Shown here: piece by piece, positions 12,028 to 22,740 of the stretch | How the letters are laid out: the number at the start of each line of letters is the position of its first letter | Numbering within the stretch: position 1 is the stretch's first letter | Source of the DNA: Heliocidaris tuberculata | Lineage: Eukaryota; Echinodermata; Echinoidea; Camarodonta; Echinometridae | Assembly (NCBI GenBank): GCA_025618425.1 | Contig: CM046849.1 | Location: 31,110,671-31,174,670 of the forward strand | Direction: 5' to 3' | Length of the DNA: 64,000 bases | Position numbers and translations under genes: made by a program | Notes under the pieces: generated by a model | Told to the model about the DNA's origin: nothing | Database searches by the model: none | The model's input: the letters and a program-made list of their open reading frames with translations, nothing else

Positions 12028-13010
12028 AGTATTTGGCATGTTGAGATTGTGATGACTGTTGTTTCAACTGTTTTATCAGTGTGTTTAGAACGAATGGGGA
12101 AAAAAAAGCCCCACCCCTGCTTTTGTATTTGTCAGTCACTCAAATAGCACGCTTGAATTGAGAAGAGCTGTTCCTCAAAGGTAGATTAGGATGTTCGGAG
12201 ATCATGCTGTGCTTGGGAGGGCCTCTAGCTCTCCAAGTGCTGCATGGATTCAGAGTTTAATGGGACAGGTCAAACAAAGTTGTATATTTTACTGTATTCC
12301 ATTTCAGATTGTTTGTCTGTTTTGAGATTTCCTTTGGTTCCTTCATAAAGGCACTTTGAATGTTTGATATGATTTCAGGTTCTGTAACTGTTTCAGCACC
12401 TTTCAGGCATTTTCAGACCTCACATACATTTACACTGTATTCAGAATGTTTGGGGCTACATGTACATCACGAAAGGGTTTTCTTTCTTAAGCTTCATGAG
12501 AAGCTCTACAAAACATGCGTCAATCAAATCTAATCTAGTTTTATCAGATACATGTGATCTACATTTACATGTACAATGTACATGGATCCCTCCATCTACA
12601 TCAGGCCTATTTTTTTTTTTTTTTTTTTAATTATCTGATTTTGCAGGTGAGACACATGAAATATGTACATACAAGTAATAGCCAAGTTACCTTTTCAAAT
12701 ATGTATATTTTTTATTCCAAATCTCTAGAAGAAGACTGGAAAAAGAAAAGAAAATATATTGTGCAGTAGTGTACATGTATGTCTATGAGTAATGATTTTG
12801 AACATCATTTAGTATGCCCCTGTCAAATATGGGTCAAATCTAAAAGTCAGATTTGTGTTTGGATTGTCCACCGGCGCTAGAATTGGCCCTAATAAACTAT
12901 TGATTCACTGGCTTGCATTGCGCAGCATAGATTTTCTGGATGATTTGACGACATGGCATTTTCCATCTTCATACATGTTGAATATTTGTCATAACAGAGG
13001 AAGAATGAGA
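12028..13010. other. Non-coding, no feature seen
   Basis: A T tract lies at 12609-12629. The rest is AT-rich, with several TACATGTA blocks. No exon is supported. Confidence 0.5.
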
Positions 13011-13026
13011 GGAAGAGTGATAGAGG

Positions 13027-13060
<34 letters not shown>

Positions 13061-13155
13061 AAGAAAGTGTGAGAGAAATATGTGGGATAGTATTATCAAG
13101 ATAGAGAAAAGGGAGGGAAAGAAAGAGAGAACGAGAGAGAGAGAGAGGTGGTTGT
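13011..13155 (+). repeat. (GA)n purine microsatellite
   Basis: Two GA-rich tracts (13027-13065 and 13115-13147) are separated by GA-rich degenerate sequence. The apparent RERERER frame is a translation of the microsatellite. Confidence 0.85.
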
Positions 13156-14227
13156 CAGTGGAATGGTACAGTACCTGTTGTACATGTAGGCCATAAGTGT
13201 GGATAAACTCATACTGAGCTCTATTGCTTTAATAGCATTATATTTGTACTAGCGGGACCCGTGGAAATCCACGGGTTCCTTTTTTACATTGCACATTCAA
13301 CATTTTCACAATCGATGTGTACATTCTTGTGAGTTTATTCATTTAAAAAAAAAAAAAAATTGTTAATGAAATTATCAATAAATTGTTTTAAATGGAAACA
13401 AAAATGGTTATGAAGACTGAGTAATTTTTGTAGGTAAATTTTGTCTTTAATTTCGAGTCCGTCCACATTCACATACAAAGACGATACACAGACATCATTT
13501 ATAACTGAACAAACATGACACTTTTTTTTTTTTTTATAGTTACAAATTTTGTAATAGGATTTCATTTGTAATAGGATTTCAGAGAGAGAGGGGGGGGGGG
13601 AGGAGGTGGGTTGGAAAAGGGGTTGGAGAGATAACAGGTGGGAAAATTAACAGGAAGTTAGAGAGATGGAAAGATAAAATAGAGTGTCTATGGATGTGAG
13701 ACTTTTCATTGTAACCTTATACATGTAAGTGCTATCTTGGAAGTTTTAAATGGTCGACTGAAAGCACCGCGTGCAGATCGGTGTTTTTTTGTTTTTGTTT
13801 AGATGGATGCACGTAACTGTCAATCTTTTGTTCAAATGGCACACCCTTATATTGTTATAAACAAAATCATGTTTATATACACACAGGCATTCACTCAGAG
13901 AAACATGCATACACATATTTACAAACGCATACGTGCGTACTCATGGTCACAATTACTTACCCACATACCCACATACTCAGTTAAAAATATTGTACATATA
14001 ATGTTATGTAATGTACATAATTTATGTTAGATATCATTATGACATAAAGGGGAAGGGAGAGAGAGAGAGAGAGAGGGAGTGGGGGTAGACAGATAGGAAG
14101 AGAGAGGAATGGATGTAGAGAATATAAACATAACAGAAAGAGAGAGAGAGTGGAATAAAGATAAAAGAGTTTCTTTTGATGTTAGTGTTTCCATTTAGCT
14201 TATTGTTTTATTATTAGAACTTAAATA
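13156..14227. other. Non-coding; A/T and G/GA tracts
   Basis: An A tract lies at 13346-13359, a T tract at 13521-13536, a poly-G/GA patch at 13580-13620 and GA microsatellite patches at 14055-14075 and 14140-14150. No gene is visible. Confidence 0.5.
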
Positions 14228-14770
14228 TAGTTGTAAAATTAATTACTATGGCCTAGTTACGTATATTTTGTGTATGGAATATTGTCATCATAGAGGTAGC
14301 TCATTACTTATTCTATAGCAAGAAATTGGTAGTAGTTATATATATTTTCTATAAGTAATCGAGTGAAGATTCACCTACACATATTATAATTCTCAAATTC
14401 AATCAGACACTTACATGTATGAGCAATAGTGCAATACATGCGTTCGATCACATCCTACAATACACATGAAAAGTATTCAAAAAACAGAAGTATGAATTTT
14501 CCGAATATTGGCCCCCCTCCCGGCCATCACAAAATCATTGATCCGCCGTTGGACATGGTGGATGGTGAAGGCAGGCCCTATCATGCCCCTGCCCTCACTC
14601 TCCTGCAGCCAGTGGCATAGAAAGGTCCCAAATACAATGAAAATAAAAATGATTGATGCATTCACATAATCCCGCATCACCCATCCAATCCTACAGCCCT
14701 GCTAGTGCTATCTATACTGTGAGTTTATTTTTCTACAATGGAAAAAAAAAAAATGAATGATGCATTCACA
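14228..14770. repeat. Direct tandem duplication, unit 1 (~543 bp)
   Basis: Nearly the same sequence is repeated immediately downstream at 14771-15358 (both start AGTTGTAAAATTAATTAC and end near ATGAATGATGCATTCA). Unit 1 carries a 12 bp extra block near 14427. The GC-rich middle (GGCCCCCCTCCCGGCC, ATCCGCCGTTGGAC) looks like the edge of a GGATCCGCC-type transposon. Confidence 0.85.
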
Positions 14771-15358
14771 TAGTTGTAAAATTAATTACTATGGCCTAGT
14801 TATGTATAGTTTGTGAATGGAATATTGTTGTCATCATAGAAGTCGCTCATTACTTAGTCTATAGCAAGAAATACAATTTTAGTTAGAAATTGGTAGTAGT
14901 TATATATTTTCTATAAGTAATCGAGTGAAGATTCACCTACACATATTATAATTCTCAAATTCAATCAGACACTTACATGTATGAGCAATACATGCGTTTG
15001 ATCACATCCTACAATACACATGAAAAGTATTCAAAAAACAGAAGTATGAATTTCCGAATATTGGCCCCCCTCCCGGCCATCACAAAATCATTGATCCGGC
15101 GCTGGCCCCTCCCTCACAAAATCCTGGATCCGCCGTTGGACATGGTGGATGGTGAAGGCAGGCCCTATCATGCCCCTGCCCTCACTCTCCTGCATCCAGT
15201 GGCATATAGAAAGGTCCCAAATACAATGAAAATAAAAATGATTGATGCATTCACATAATCCCGCATCACCCATCCCATCCGTCACCCCTGCTAGTGCTAT
15301 CTATGCTGTGAGTTTATTTTTCTACAATGGGGGGGGGGGATGAATGATGCATTCATAT
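14771..15358. repeat. Direct tandem duplication, unit 2 (~588 bp)
   Basis: Second copy of the unit at 14228-14770. It differs by an extra ~36 bp at about 15095-15132 (a second ACAAAATC...GGATCC block), by a 21 bp insertion near 14873, and by a G tract in place of an A tract at 15330-15338. Confidence 0.85.
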
Positions 15359-15660
15359 ACCCCCCCCCCCCCCCCCCCCCCCCCGTTTGGTGTTATTTGA
15401 AGTTAAAACACTCCTTCCTTTAGAATTCCTGATAACATTTTTTTTTTTTGCTTGTCAGATAATTTTTGAGTTAAAGACCCCCCCCCCCACAAAAAAAAAA
15501 TACTGATAATACTTTTTTTTTTTTTGCTTGACAGAGAATTTTAGAGTAAAAAGACCCTCCCCCCCCAAAAAAAAAAAAATACTGATAACCCTTTTTTAAA
15601 ATTTTGCTTGTCAGAGAATTAAAAACCACCCCCTTCAAAAAATCCTGGGTACGCCACTGC
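15359..15660. repeat. Poly-C tract and three ~75 bp C/A/T units
   Basis: A pure C run of about 24 bases (15361-15384) is followed by three degenerate units. Each has GCTTGTCAGAGAATTTT, a GACCCCCCC run, an A run, TACTGATAAC and a T run. The array ends in AAATCCTGGGTACGCCACTG, resembling the CCTGGATCCGCCCCTG termini seen elsewhere. The same unit occurs on the opposite strand at 23550-23790, so it belongs to a dispersed element. Confidence 0.7.
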
Positions 15661-15749
15661 TCTGACATACGGTAGGATGAATTCAATGTTAACTGTAGTT
15701 TTAAAAAATGGTAAGTATACTATTTTCAATCTTTTTTATATTTTTTAAT

Positions 15750-16246
15750 CTTGAAATAAGCAGCGCTCGGTAAGGTATTTACTGCTAGACTCTTCGCTGG
15801 GAGTTCCACCAGCCAAGCCTTACTACAGCTCAGCCTCAGACTGTGGGCGCTGCTGTGACAGATTACCAGCGTTGTAAAGAAGAATGTCATCATTTTTAAA
15901 CTAAATACAGATCGAATAGGCAAAAACAGAGCCCACAAATACTATACTCAAACATTTTTTTGTTCTCAACAACGTCACTCACATCCAAAGTTAACCTTAA
16001 AATCTCGAAATAAACAGCTTTTACTGCAGGTTTCTTCCCCGTAGTTATTTCAAGCAGCCAAGGCTGCAGTGCATGCTGGTACCGCTCAGAGCAGAGTGCA
16101 ACGACGCCGCGACAGAGTCCGGCTAAAAAGAGAAGAATTTCATCAGTTAACTATACAGAGAACATGTTATAGAGACAAACAAAGTCTATAAATACAGTTT
16201 CTAACATTATTTAGTTCTAAATAATATAACTCACGTCCAAATCAAA
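15750..16246 (-). repeat. Two diverged ~245 bp tandem units
   Basis: Units 15750-15996 and 15997-16246 align from end to end with considerable divergence. Shared landmarks in order are TCGAAATAA-CAGC, TTTACTGC, CAGCCAAG, GAAGAAT-TCATCA, AAATAC and CTCACRTCCAAA. Read on the minus strand each unit starts TTTGGAYGTGAGT, which contains a good 5' splice donor (GTGAGT). In the unit at 15997-16246 a CTCTTTTTAG acceptor-like site follows about 110 bases later. This could be a duplicated non-coding exon of a minus-strand transcript, but no protein is recognisable. Confidence 0.5.
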
Positions 16247-16494
16247 TTCATCTGTAGAATGTATGAGTTCGCTCGGGAATTCGCAGTCATCTCATGTTGA
16301 GTGCTGTGCAGTGTATTGTTGTATTGTTTGCCTTGTATAGGGTTGTGTGTATAAGTCGCGTCGCACTGAGCTTGCATTGAGATTGCACCGCAGTCTGGTG
16401 GGTGCTGCTCCTATATGGTATACTTAATCACAAAGCGGACTATGATACAAATCGTACGTGCATACCACGGACCTCTATTGAACATACCCATGGC

Positions 16495-16860
16495 ATAATT
16501 ATTTTCTTACGTGAGTTCCCCCGGTGAGAGATACAGAGTCTGCACTACGTACCGTTCGCCGGACGCACGCGCAGTCGTCGTCTGATTCGGTCGACGGCGA
16601 GGCAAAGCACGCGGGCCAATGGGGTTTGGTCGTTCAGGAGATCGCTCACCTGCTGCCAACGCGACGTCGTCGTGCAACGCGAAGGGGGCGACAACCATGC
16701 GGACGGCCAGGCCGACCGGTCAGGACGGAAGGCGGCTCGCGGCGGGCAGCGGGAAAAAATTCTATAGAGTCCAACGGACCCCCTCCTGCAGCGCGTGCAA
16801 AGTCAATCGGGGCGGGCGCGGGACCTCCCGCGTCGCCTTAGCGTATTAATTATTATAGAT
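16495..16860. promoter_or_regulatory. CpG-dense patch, candidate promoter or first exon
   Basis: About 350 bp is rich in CG dinucleotides (CGCGCAGTCGTCGTC, GCGACGTCGTCGTGC, GGCTCGCGGCGGGC) in an otherwise CpG-poor, AT-rich window, with sharp borders on both sides. Several frames stay open simply because stops are rare in such DNA. It lies 9.1 kb upstream of the first visible HECW exon boundary and could hold the HECW promoter and non-coding first exon, or a promoter of another transcript. No TATA box or clear splice donor was identified. A recently acquired foreign segment is the alternative. Confidence 0.35.
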
Positions 16861-16974
16861 GACGTGACGACTTTGCAATCAATGTTCATCAAATCGAGGA
16901 GAAAAGGGAACATGAAGACTGGCATTAGATGGCTTTATCCAGAAAGCATCTAAAAAAAAATTATGGCGAATAAA

Positions 16975-17185
16975 CAAGGAAATTAGGAAGAGAGAGAGAA
17001 AGATACTTGTAAATCAATATTAGAAATTGAGAGGATGTTGAGAACAAGAGAGAAGAAAAGGGCATGTTTGAAAGGGAGAGAAATGGACAGACAAACCAAA
17101 GCACTTACAGAAAGTAAAAGATGATAGCGTCAGTAAGAGAGAGTTAGAGAGAGAAAGGGGGAGATAGGGAGGGAGAGAAACCTAG
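16975..17185 (+). repeat. Degenerate GA-rich purine tract
   Basis: GAGAGA and GAAAGA blocks alternate with unique sequence. It follows the CpG patch by 120 bp. Simple sequence only. Confidence 0.6.
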
Positions 17186-18715
17186 AAATGGCATCGTGCT
17201 TGAAAGTAGGATTCAGAACCGTACATCATGCAATGGGGTTTACATGTACATGTGTATTATAGAGCTCATGCTGTCTAAAAGTTGTCTAATGAACACGATG
17301 GAGACAGGGCGGTGTTAATGGATGTGAGGGCGGGTGTACGGGTGATGGATGCCTTGCATCAGCTGAGCAGCCTTCTTGAGAAATTATGCCAGAAATGGAT
17401 GGCTTGTTAATTAGGCAACATTAGCTTCACGATCACCCCCAGGCCACCGCTCTCAAGCACAGACAACGGAGGAGGCATGATGAGGAAAGGAAGCTGGATA
17501 AATGCGGTTTTTTTATTGGGCGTCCGTGTGTTTCGTCCCAAACTGGAACAATTTATGCCCATGTCCATTGTGAGGTTGATGTCTGTATCAGAAGGATTGT
17601 TTATACTGTAACATCCAGAATGGATGCAGCAGAGATTGCAGGGTCATCAGTCAAGAGTTTCGTTTCATTTTGCTGGTGTCTTTACTGCCTTATCATATTC
17701 TTCTTTAAAAGGTAATGTTTAGTTTTGTTAAGCCCTCAAAAACTTTTCATCACATTCAGTGGATTTTTGTTGATTTTGTTGATTTGATATATTTACAGCA
17801 AAATTCAACGGAAAACATGAGACTATACATGTATTTACATGTAACACATTTCTTTTGAATTTCCTTTTTGCTACCAAAACTGTACATCAGCTTTAACAGT
17901 AACTTAAATGGTGACCCCCAAATGTCATTTAATTGATTGGAAGCTATTATATAATAAAGATGATGACCTCCCTTTTGTACATATTAGTCTATAGACAATG
18001 GCCTTCACTGGCCACATCTGAGGGTACATGCGTAAATAGAACATTATCTATTCTGTCACACAGTAGCCTTACTCCATGGTCATATTTGTGGACAGTGAAT
18101 TGAATCGGGTTGGATAGGAACGCCAGAGTAAATAGGGACAACACGTGGGAATGGATGTTTTTTCTTTTTCCCCCCAGGAATGAGGCAGATGGGCAAACTT
18201 AATCATTTCCTTTACTTGAATGAGCATGTGAAAAAAAGGGTCCATACACTGCTGGGAGAAAAATGTATTTAAATCTTTCCCAATTTTGGCATTTATATTC
18301 ACCCTGATGTCCCCATTCAATGTTCTTTGCTTACAATGTACATGTATGCTGGTTCTGTTCATGCTCATGCACTATTAAGCTGATCAAGGGCATCGTTAGA
18401 GGATATTGACACATCTTCCCCATCCCCTGCCCACCCCCCTCACTCCCTTCAAAAAATTTATGTTTGCCATTTTAAAATTTCATAGGCTGCCAAATGTCAA
18501 AATGTCAAAAATTGATAATTACTATTTTTGTTTGCTTGCTTGCTTGGAAAATTTTCTGTTAACATTTTTTTGCCCCCCCCCCCCCCCCCCCCCCCCCCCC
18601 ACTGTAAAACCAGAAACCCATTTAATGTTCAAAAATTCTGTGAATGGTTCAGATTTGCAGAAGTTTTCATGTAATGAAATCATTGAATCATAATTAAATC
18701 ATAATCACATGCTAA
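17186..18715. other. Non-coding; poly-C tract
   Basis: No gene is visible. A pure C run of about 26 bases lies at 18575-18600, next to TGTAAAACCAGAAACCC. The stretch 17270-17540 has a higher GC content and fewer simple repeats than its surroundings, but no reading frame or motif supports a call. Confidence 0.5.
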
Positions 18716-18812
18716 AGCCAGGGTAATAATTGTGGAGCGCCAGGATTGTCAAGTCTGACAGACATGTGCGCTATACAAGAACCCACTATTATTATTATTA
18801 TTATTATTATTA
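18716..18812 (+). mobile_element. 3' end of a retroposon with (ATT)n tail
   Basis: GGAGCGCCAGGATTG...GTGCGCTATACAAGAACCC is followed by a pure (ATT)n tract at 18786-18813. A non-coding GCGCTATA-type end running into a trinucleotide tail is the usual look of SINE/LINE 3' ends in marine invertebrates. No A or B box is visible, so it is truncated. Confidence 0.55.
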
Positions 18813-19655
18813 ATTGCAATAACACTAAATTTTTGCAAAGTTTCTTGCTGTGAAAATGGCCATTGTTTACAATTCTCGAAAGTGTCATGTCTCAAACATT
18901 TCTGGCTTCACAGTATTCAAAACAGAAAATGGCCTCTAAGTATAAACACCTCTGGAGCTGCACTCACGTTATGCTTTTTGGTACTTGTTGCTACACTTTG
19001 TTGTATAGTTTCCACTTTCAGGTAAACTTACTTGAAGATCAGTCTCATTTCCTCTTTAATTCCATTTCCTCCAAAACATGACAAATTGATTGCTTCCCGT
19101 TGGCATAAAACCCTTTTCCCCTCTGGAAGACAACAGACATTGACATATTTGTAAGACTACCATGAAGTACGAATATTATTGTGTATAATTTTATAGGATA
19201 CACATAAAAATATCCCTTTATGCTAAAAAAAAGAAAAAGCCTTTGAGAAAGAAATTTCAAAAGTGGTTACACTGTAGTTCTACATGTACATACATGTATG
19301 TACATGTGGGCTATGCACACATTTACATGTACTTTTTTTGCATCCTCGTTTTACACATGTCACATGATGATGTAGTACAATATTTTTGCTTCATTCGAAG
19401 ACATGTACAGACTTAATTAAATCCTCACGGCATGCAATGCATTGAATCCGCAAATACCCTCATATTTCATATAATTTTCTTTGATTGTGTGTAGGCCTGT
19501 ATGTATACCCTTTTATGAATTTCCAGGACTTCATGATATTGCCTACTGATGTGAAAAAATTCTCACTTTGGTGCCAATTCTTTTGAATAGGAGGTAGAAA
19601 TGTTTATTTTGAACATTTTCCAAAATTCATATAATTTAGCATTTCCTTAATTTAA

Positions 19656-19793
19656 TTCTGTAGAGGATATATTCCTGGGTGTTTGAACTGATAAAAAGTA
19701 ATTACATGTATAAATTGTGTTCCCAGTTTCACATTAGCCTTAAAAATGATGATTATCACAATGTTAGCTATAAAGGAATTATAGTAGTTTTAG
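19656..19793. repeat. Tandem duplication unit 1 (138 bp)
   Basis: Starts TTCTGTAGAGGATATATTCC and is followed directly by a 132 bp second unit (19794-19925). The 6 bp length difference is explained by one extra CATGTA: unit 1 reads AATTACATGTATAA where unit 2 reads AATTATAA. Confidence 0.9.
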
Positions 19794-19925
19794 TTCTGTA
19801 GAGGATATATTCCTGGGTGTTTGAATTGATGAAAAGTAATTATAAGTTGTGTTCCCAGTTTCACATTTGCCTTAAAAGTGATGATTATCACAATGTTAGC
19901 AATGAAGGAATTATAGTAGTTTCAG
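19794..19925. repeat. Tandem duplication unit 2 (132 bp)
   Basis: Second copy of 19656-19793, differing by substitutions and by the absence of the CATGTA hexamer. Confidence 0.9.
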
Positions 19926-20035
19926 TTTTACATATACATGAATGATAATTTCGTAAGCTGTTGTTTAGGCATGTACATGGAGGCCTGCAGTTTACATGTA
20001 CATTAGGTTAGCATTATGAACATTGAAGTATGATG

Positions 20036-20463
20036 GGGAGCCCTATGTCTGCGCACCTTAGATTTGACCTGAAAATGAACAAGAATTTCTCCAATATCCC
20101 TCTAGAGCTTAGTTTATATTATTCCTGATATTCTAAAGAGTAAGTTTGCAAAAAATCTCATCAAAATTAGAGCAAGAACAATGCCATTTTCAAAAGAAAT
20201 GGCGGCCGTGTCATTTCAGTGTTCAAAAAAACAATGGTGCCCATGTCTCATTCATTTTACACGCAGTTCTGGAGTTTTGACGTGAAAGACAACATTTTGA
20301 GGTTTGAGAATAAAATATCAGAAATAAGACCTTTTTACATCATTTTGACTCGTATTTTGCATGAATACCGATTGCTATGATGAGGATGAAATGTTTGTGT
20401 ACGTTGCGTGTTTTGTTTTATCAGAATCGTGCAGTTACGCGTGTGCGCAGACATGGGCACTGC
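20036..20463. mobile_element. Inverted-repeat element with TCTGCGCAC ends
   Basis: AGCCCTATGTCTGCGCAC at the left and GTGTGCGCAGACATGGGCAC at the right form an imperfect terminal inverted repeat of about 17 bp. A second GCGCAGACTTGGGCAC follows the right end at 20462-20478. Interior AT-rich and non-coding. Family not recognised. Confidence 0.55.
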
Positions 20464-20478
20464 GCAGACTTGGGCACT

Positions 20479-21081
20479 CTAGCCATATATGTGAAACCAG
20501 TGATGAGCTGTAATACCGAAGAGTTATTGCTGAGGGCTTGATTTTGAAAATCCTGATCACTTGTGCAGTAGCATACATAAGGCCTACATACCAGCAAAGC
20601 TCTCATAGGAACAGTGGCATATTACATCATTCTGTGTGCATAGAATGAAATGTGTCACAACTTCAGAGGCTCAAGTTGTCACCGATCTCTTCTATTTTTA
20701 TGTGGAAATCATCAGGGTAGATTCCGACCGACCGTGAAAAAAAAGTACAGCCGTATTTTCCCTTCTCCTTGTCGTATTGGGAAGGGAAGTGTTTAATACA
20801 GCTTGAAGAAGCACTCCTTCACCCCAGAAAAAAAGCCAGTGTTATTCTCAGAAACCACAACTGTTCACCATCAACAGACTTTAATGTATTCCGTCAATGA
20901 ACGTGAATCACCTTGTCACCCTGTCAGCCGCTCAGGAGGTGATCGTTGGGAGGAAGAGTCTGTTTCAGGTCATCATCTGTATAGCTGAAAATTGATGGAT
21001 GCGTTCAATTTATACATTGTAAGCATGCAGTATCATTGTGTGACTGGCCTGGCAGAAGGACATTAGCACTTGTGCATGCCA
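20479..21081. other. Non-coding, no feature seen
   Basis: No repeat, exon or RNA gene is recognised here. Confidence 0.4.
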
Positions 21082-21661
21082 TTAAACCTTTCAGGACAGG
21101 AATTATTCAAGGGCTAAATTGATCACATTTTGTTCTTCAAATTGGCAACAATATTTTTCTTTTAGTGCTACATGGTTCTAATAAGGTGAAATGTCTTTGA
21201 AAACAATACTGTATAAGTGGTTATTTTCGCGGTGGTTTTATTTTCGCGATTTTCACGAGTCGGTCCTCGCGAAAATTTCCACTTCAATATATGGCTATTT
21301 ATAGTAACTGCGAAATTAGCGAATTACCTAGTCCAAAATCGCGAAAATATCTGTACGCGAAAAAAACAGCTTATACAGTATATATACCTGTAGTTAGGAA
21401 TTTGTCGAAAAGTTTTTAAATTTCAAATTTTAATGGAAAAAATTATTTTGAACCTCTCAATGTGTTGCCAATTTAAGGATTTTAAAGCTTATTCTCGTTT
21501 TTAAAAATTCCTGTCATCAAACGCAATATGGTCATGAAACAGGAATGGACATACGCATGTAGTGTGTTCAGAATTTTTTGCTCTTTCTACTCATGCATCT
21601 GGTTCATTTTTAGAGCCCTGAATCAAAATTTATTGAGCCATACCACAAAATGGGGTCAGTT
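21082..21661 (+). mobile_element. MITE family A, copy 2 (truncated, interrupted)
   Basis: Starts TTAAACCTTTCAGGACAGG and follows the family to ACCACAAAATGGGGTCAG near 21658, then stops where a CGCGAAA-type element begins. The right terminus is missing. A second inverted-repeat element is inserted at 21207-21380. Confidence 0.8.
21207..21380. mobile_element. TACTGTATAAG-ended element with TTTTCGCG motifs
   Basis: Ends TACTGTATAAG and CTTATACAGTA are perfect inverted repeats. Inside are several TTTTCGCG / CGCGAAAA motifs. It lies within the family A MITE, so its insertion is younger than that MITE. Confidence 0.75.
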
Positions 21662-21945
21662 ACTGTATAAGCCATAAATTTCGCGGCCATAAATTTTCGC
21701 GAATAGGACTAACCAGACTATTTCGCGGGTGGTTGAATTTGCGGTCGGAAAATTCTCAAATCTACAAACAGCGGTGATGATGTACTTTTGCAAAGCAAAG
21801 GTGGTGAATTTCTGACCAGGAGAAAACAAATTCATCCGACTTCTTATGTTGGCAATATTTTGGCGTGTTGTAAAATTCGTGATTCACTCGCGATTCGCGA
21901 AATTCGCGAAAATAAAACCCCTGCAAAATATATGGCGCATACAGT
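21660..21945. mobile_element. Second CGCGAAA element
   Basis: Starts TTACTGTATAAGCCATAAATT and ends TATGGCGCATACAGTAC. TTTCGCGG and TTCGCGAAAATAAAA motifs lie inside. Related in ends and motif to 21207-21380 but longer. Confidence 0.65.
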
Positions 21946-22740
21946 ACTTGGTTTTCATAGAAGCAGAAAAATGAAACCATCAGATCAAAAAAAGGCTTGA
22001 GGAAAATCAGACAACTACTAAGAAAGTTATGAATTTTTTAGTGGCATGAAAAACTGGAAAAAACAATGAAAAACACTAGACAAATCTATAGGCAACTCAG
22101 TCATCGGTTTGTGATGTCATTGGTACACAACTCACCAATTACATGTATTTAGTTTCTATTCATAATAAAAATTTGCAATTTTTGTCCAAAAATATGATTT
22201 TCACAAAACTTGGACCAAGTTATACAGTAATGTATATACAGTTATACAGTAATATGTTTTTGCATGTATAAACCTTTACAAAATATTCATGTACTTCAAA
22301 ATATTGATATTGTTTTTAAAATATTACATTTTCATATGACTAATTTTTTGTGTATATTGTATAAAATATTCATATTTTCATGATTTTTAAAGAAAATTAT
22401 TTACTCTGTATTGGTGTATACATGCAACAACAAATTATTTTAAAATATAAGTTGGTTCAAGTCATGAGAAAATCATATGCTTGGACACAAATTAAAAATT
22501 TGTATATGAATAAAAACACTAATTGGTGAGTTGTGTACCAGTGACATCACAAACTCATGACTGAGTTGCCAATTTGTCTAGTGATTTTCATTTTTTTCCA
22601 TAGTTTTTCATGCCACTAAAAAAATCATAACATTCTTATTAGTTGTCTGATTTTTCTCAAACCTTTTTTGATCTGTTGGTCTGATTTTTCTGGTTCTATT
22701 AAAACCAAGTAATTTTTGGACTGAAATTCCCCTTAAAGCA
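21946..22740. mobile_element. Long foldback element, ~190 bp or longer arms
   Basis: The left arm (ACTTGGTTTTCATAG... to about 22190) is the inverse of the right arm (from about 22470 to CTATTAAAACCAAGT near 22710). Landmarks in both arms are GTTGTCTGATTTTTC, TGCCACTAAAAAA, GAGTTGCC and CAACTCACCAATTA. The left arm has an extra TACATGTA at 22140-22147. The centre (22200-22460) is AT-rich. It abuts the CGCGAAA element on its left. Confidence 0.8.

Noticed and set aside
12855..13196. Arg/Glu repeat protein
   Set aside because: Translation of a (GA)n microsatellite.
16507..16849. Overlapping open frames of 63-105 codons on both strands
   Set aside because: They arise from the GC-rich, stop-poor patch. 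No domain is recognisable and several frames are open at once.
17186..17700. Possible conserved regulatory block
   Set aside because: Higher GC and fewer repeats than its surroundings, but no motif or comparison is available to support it.
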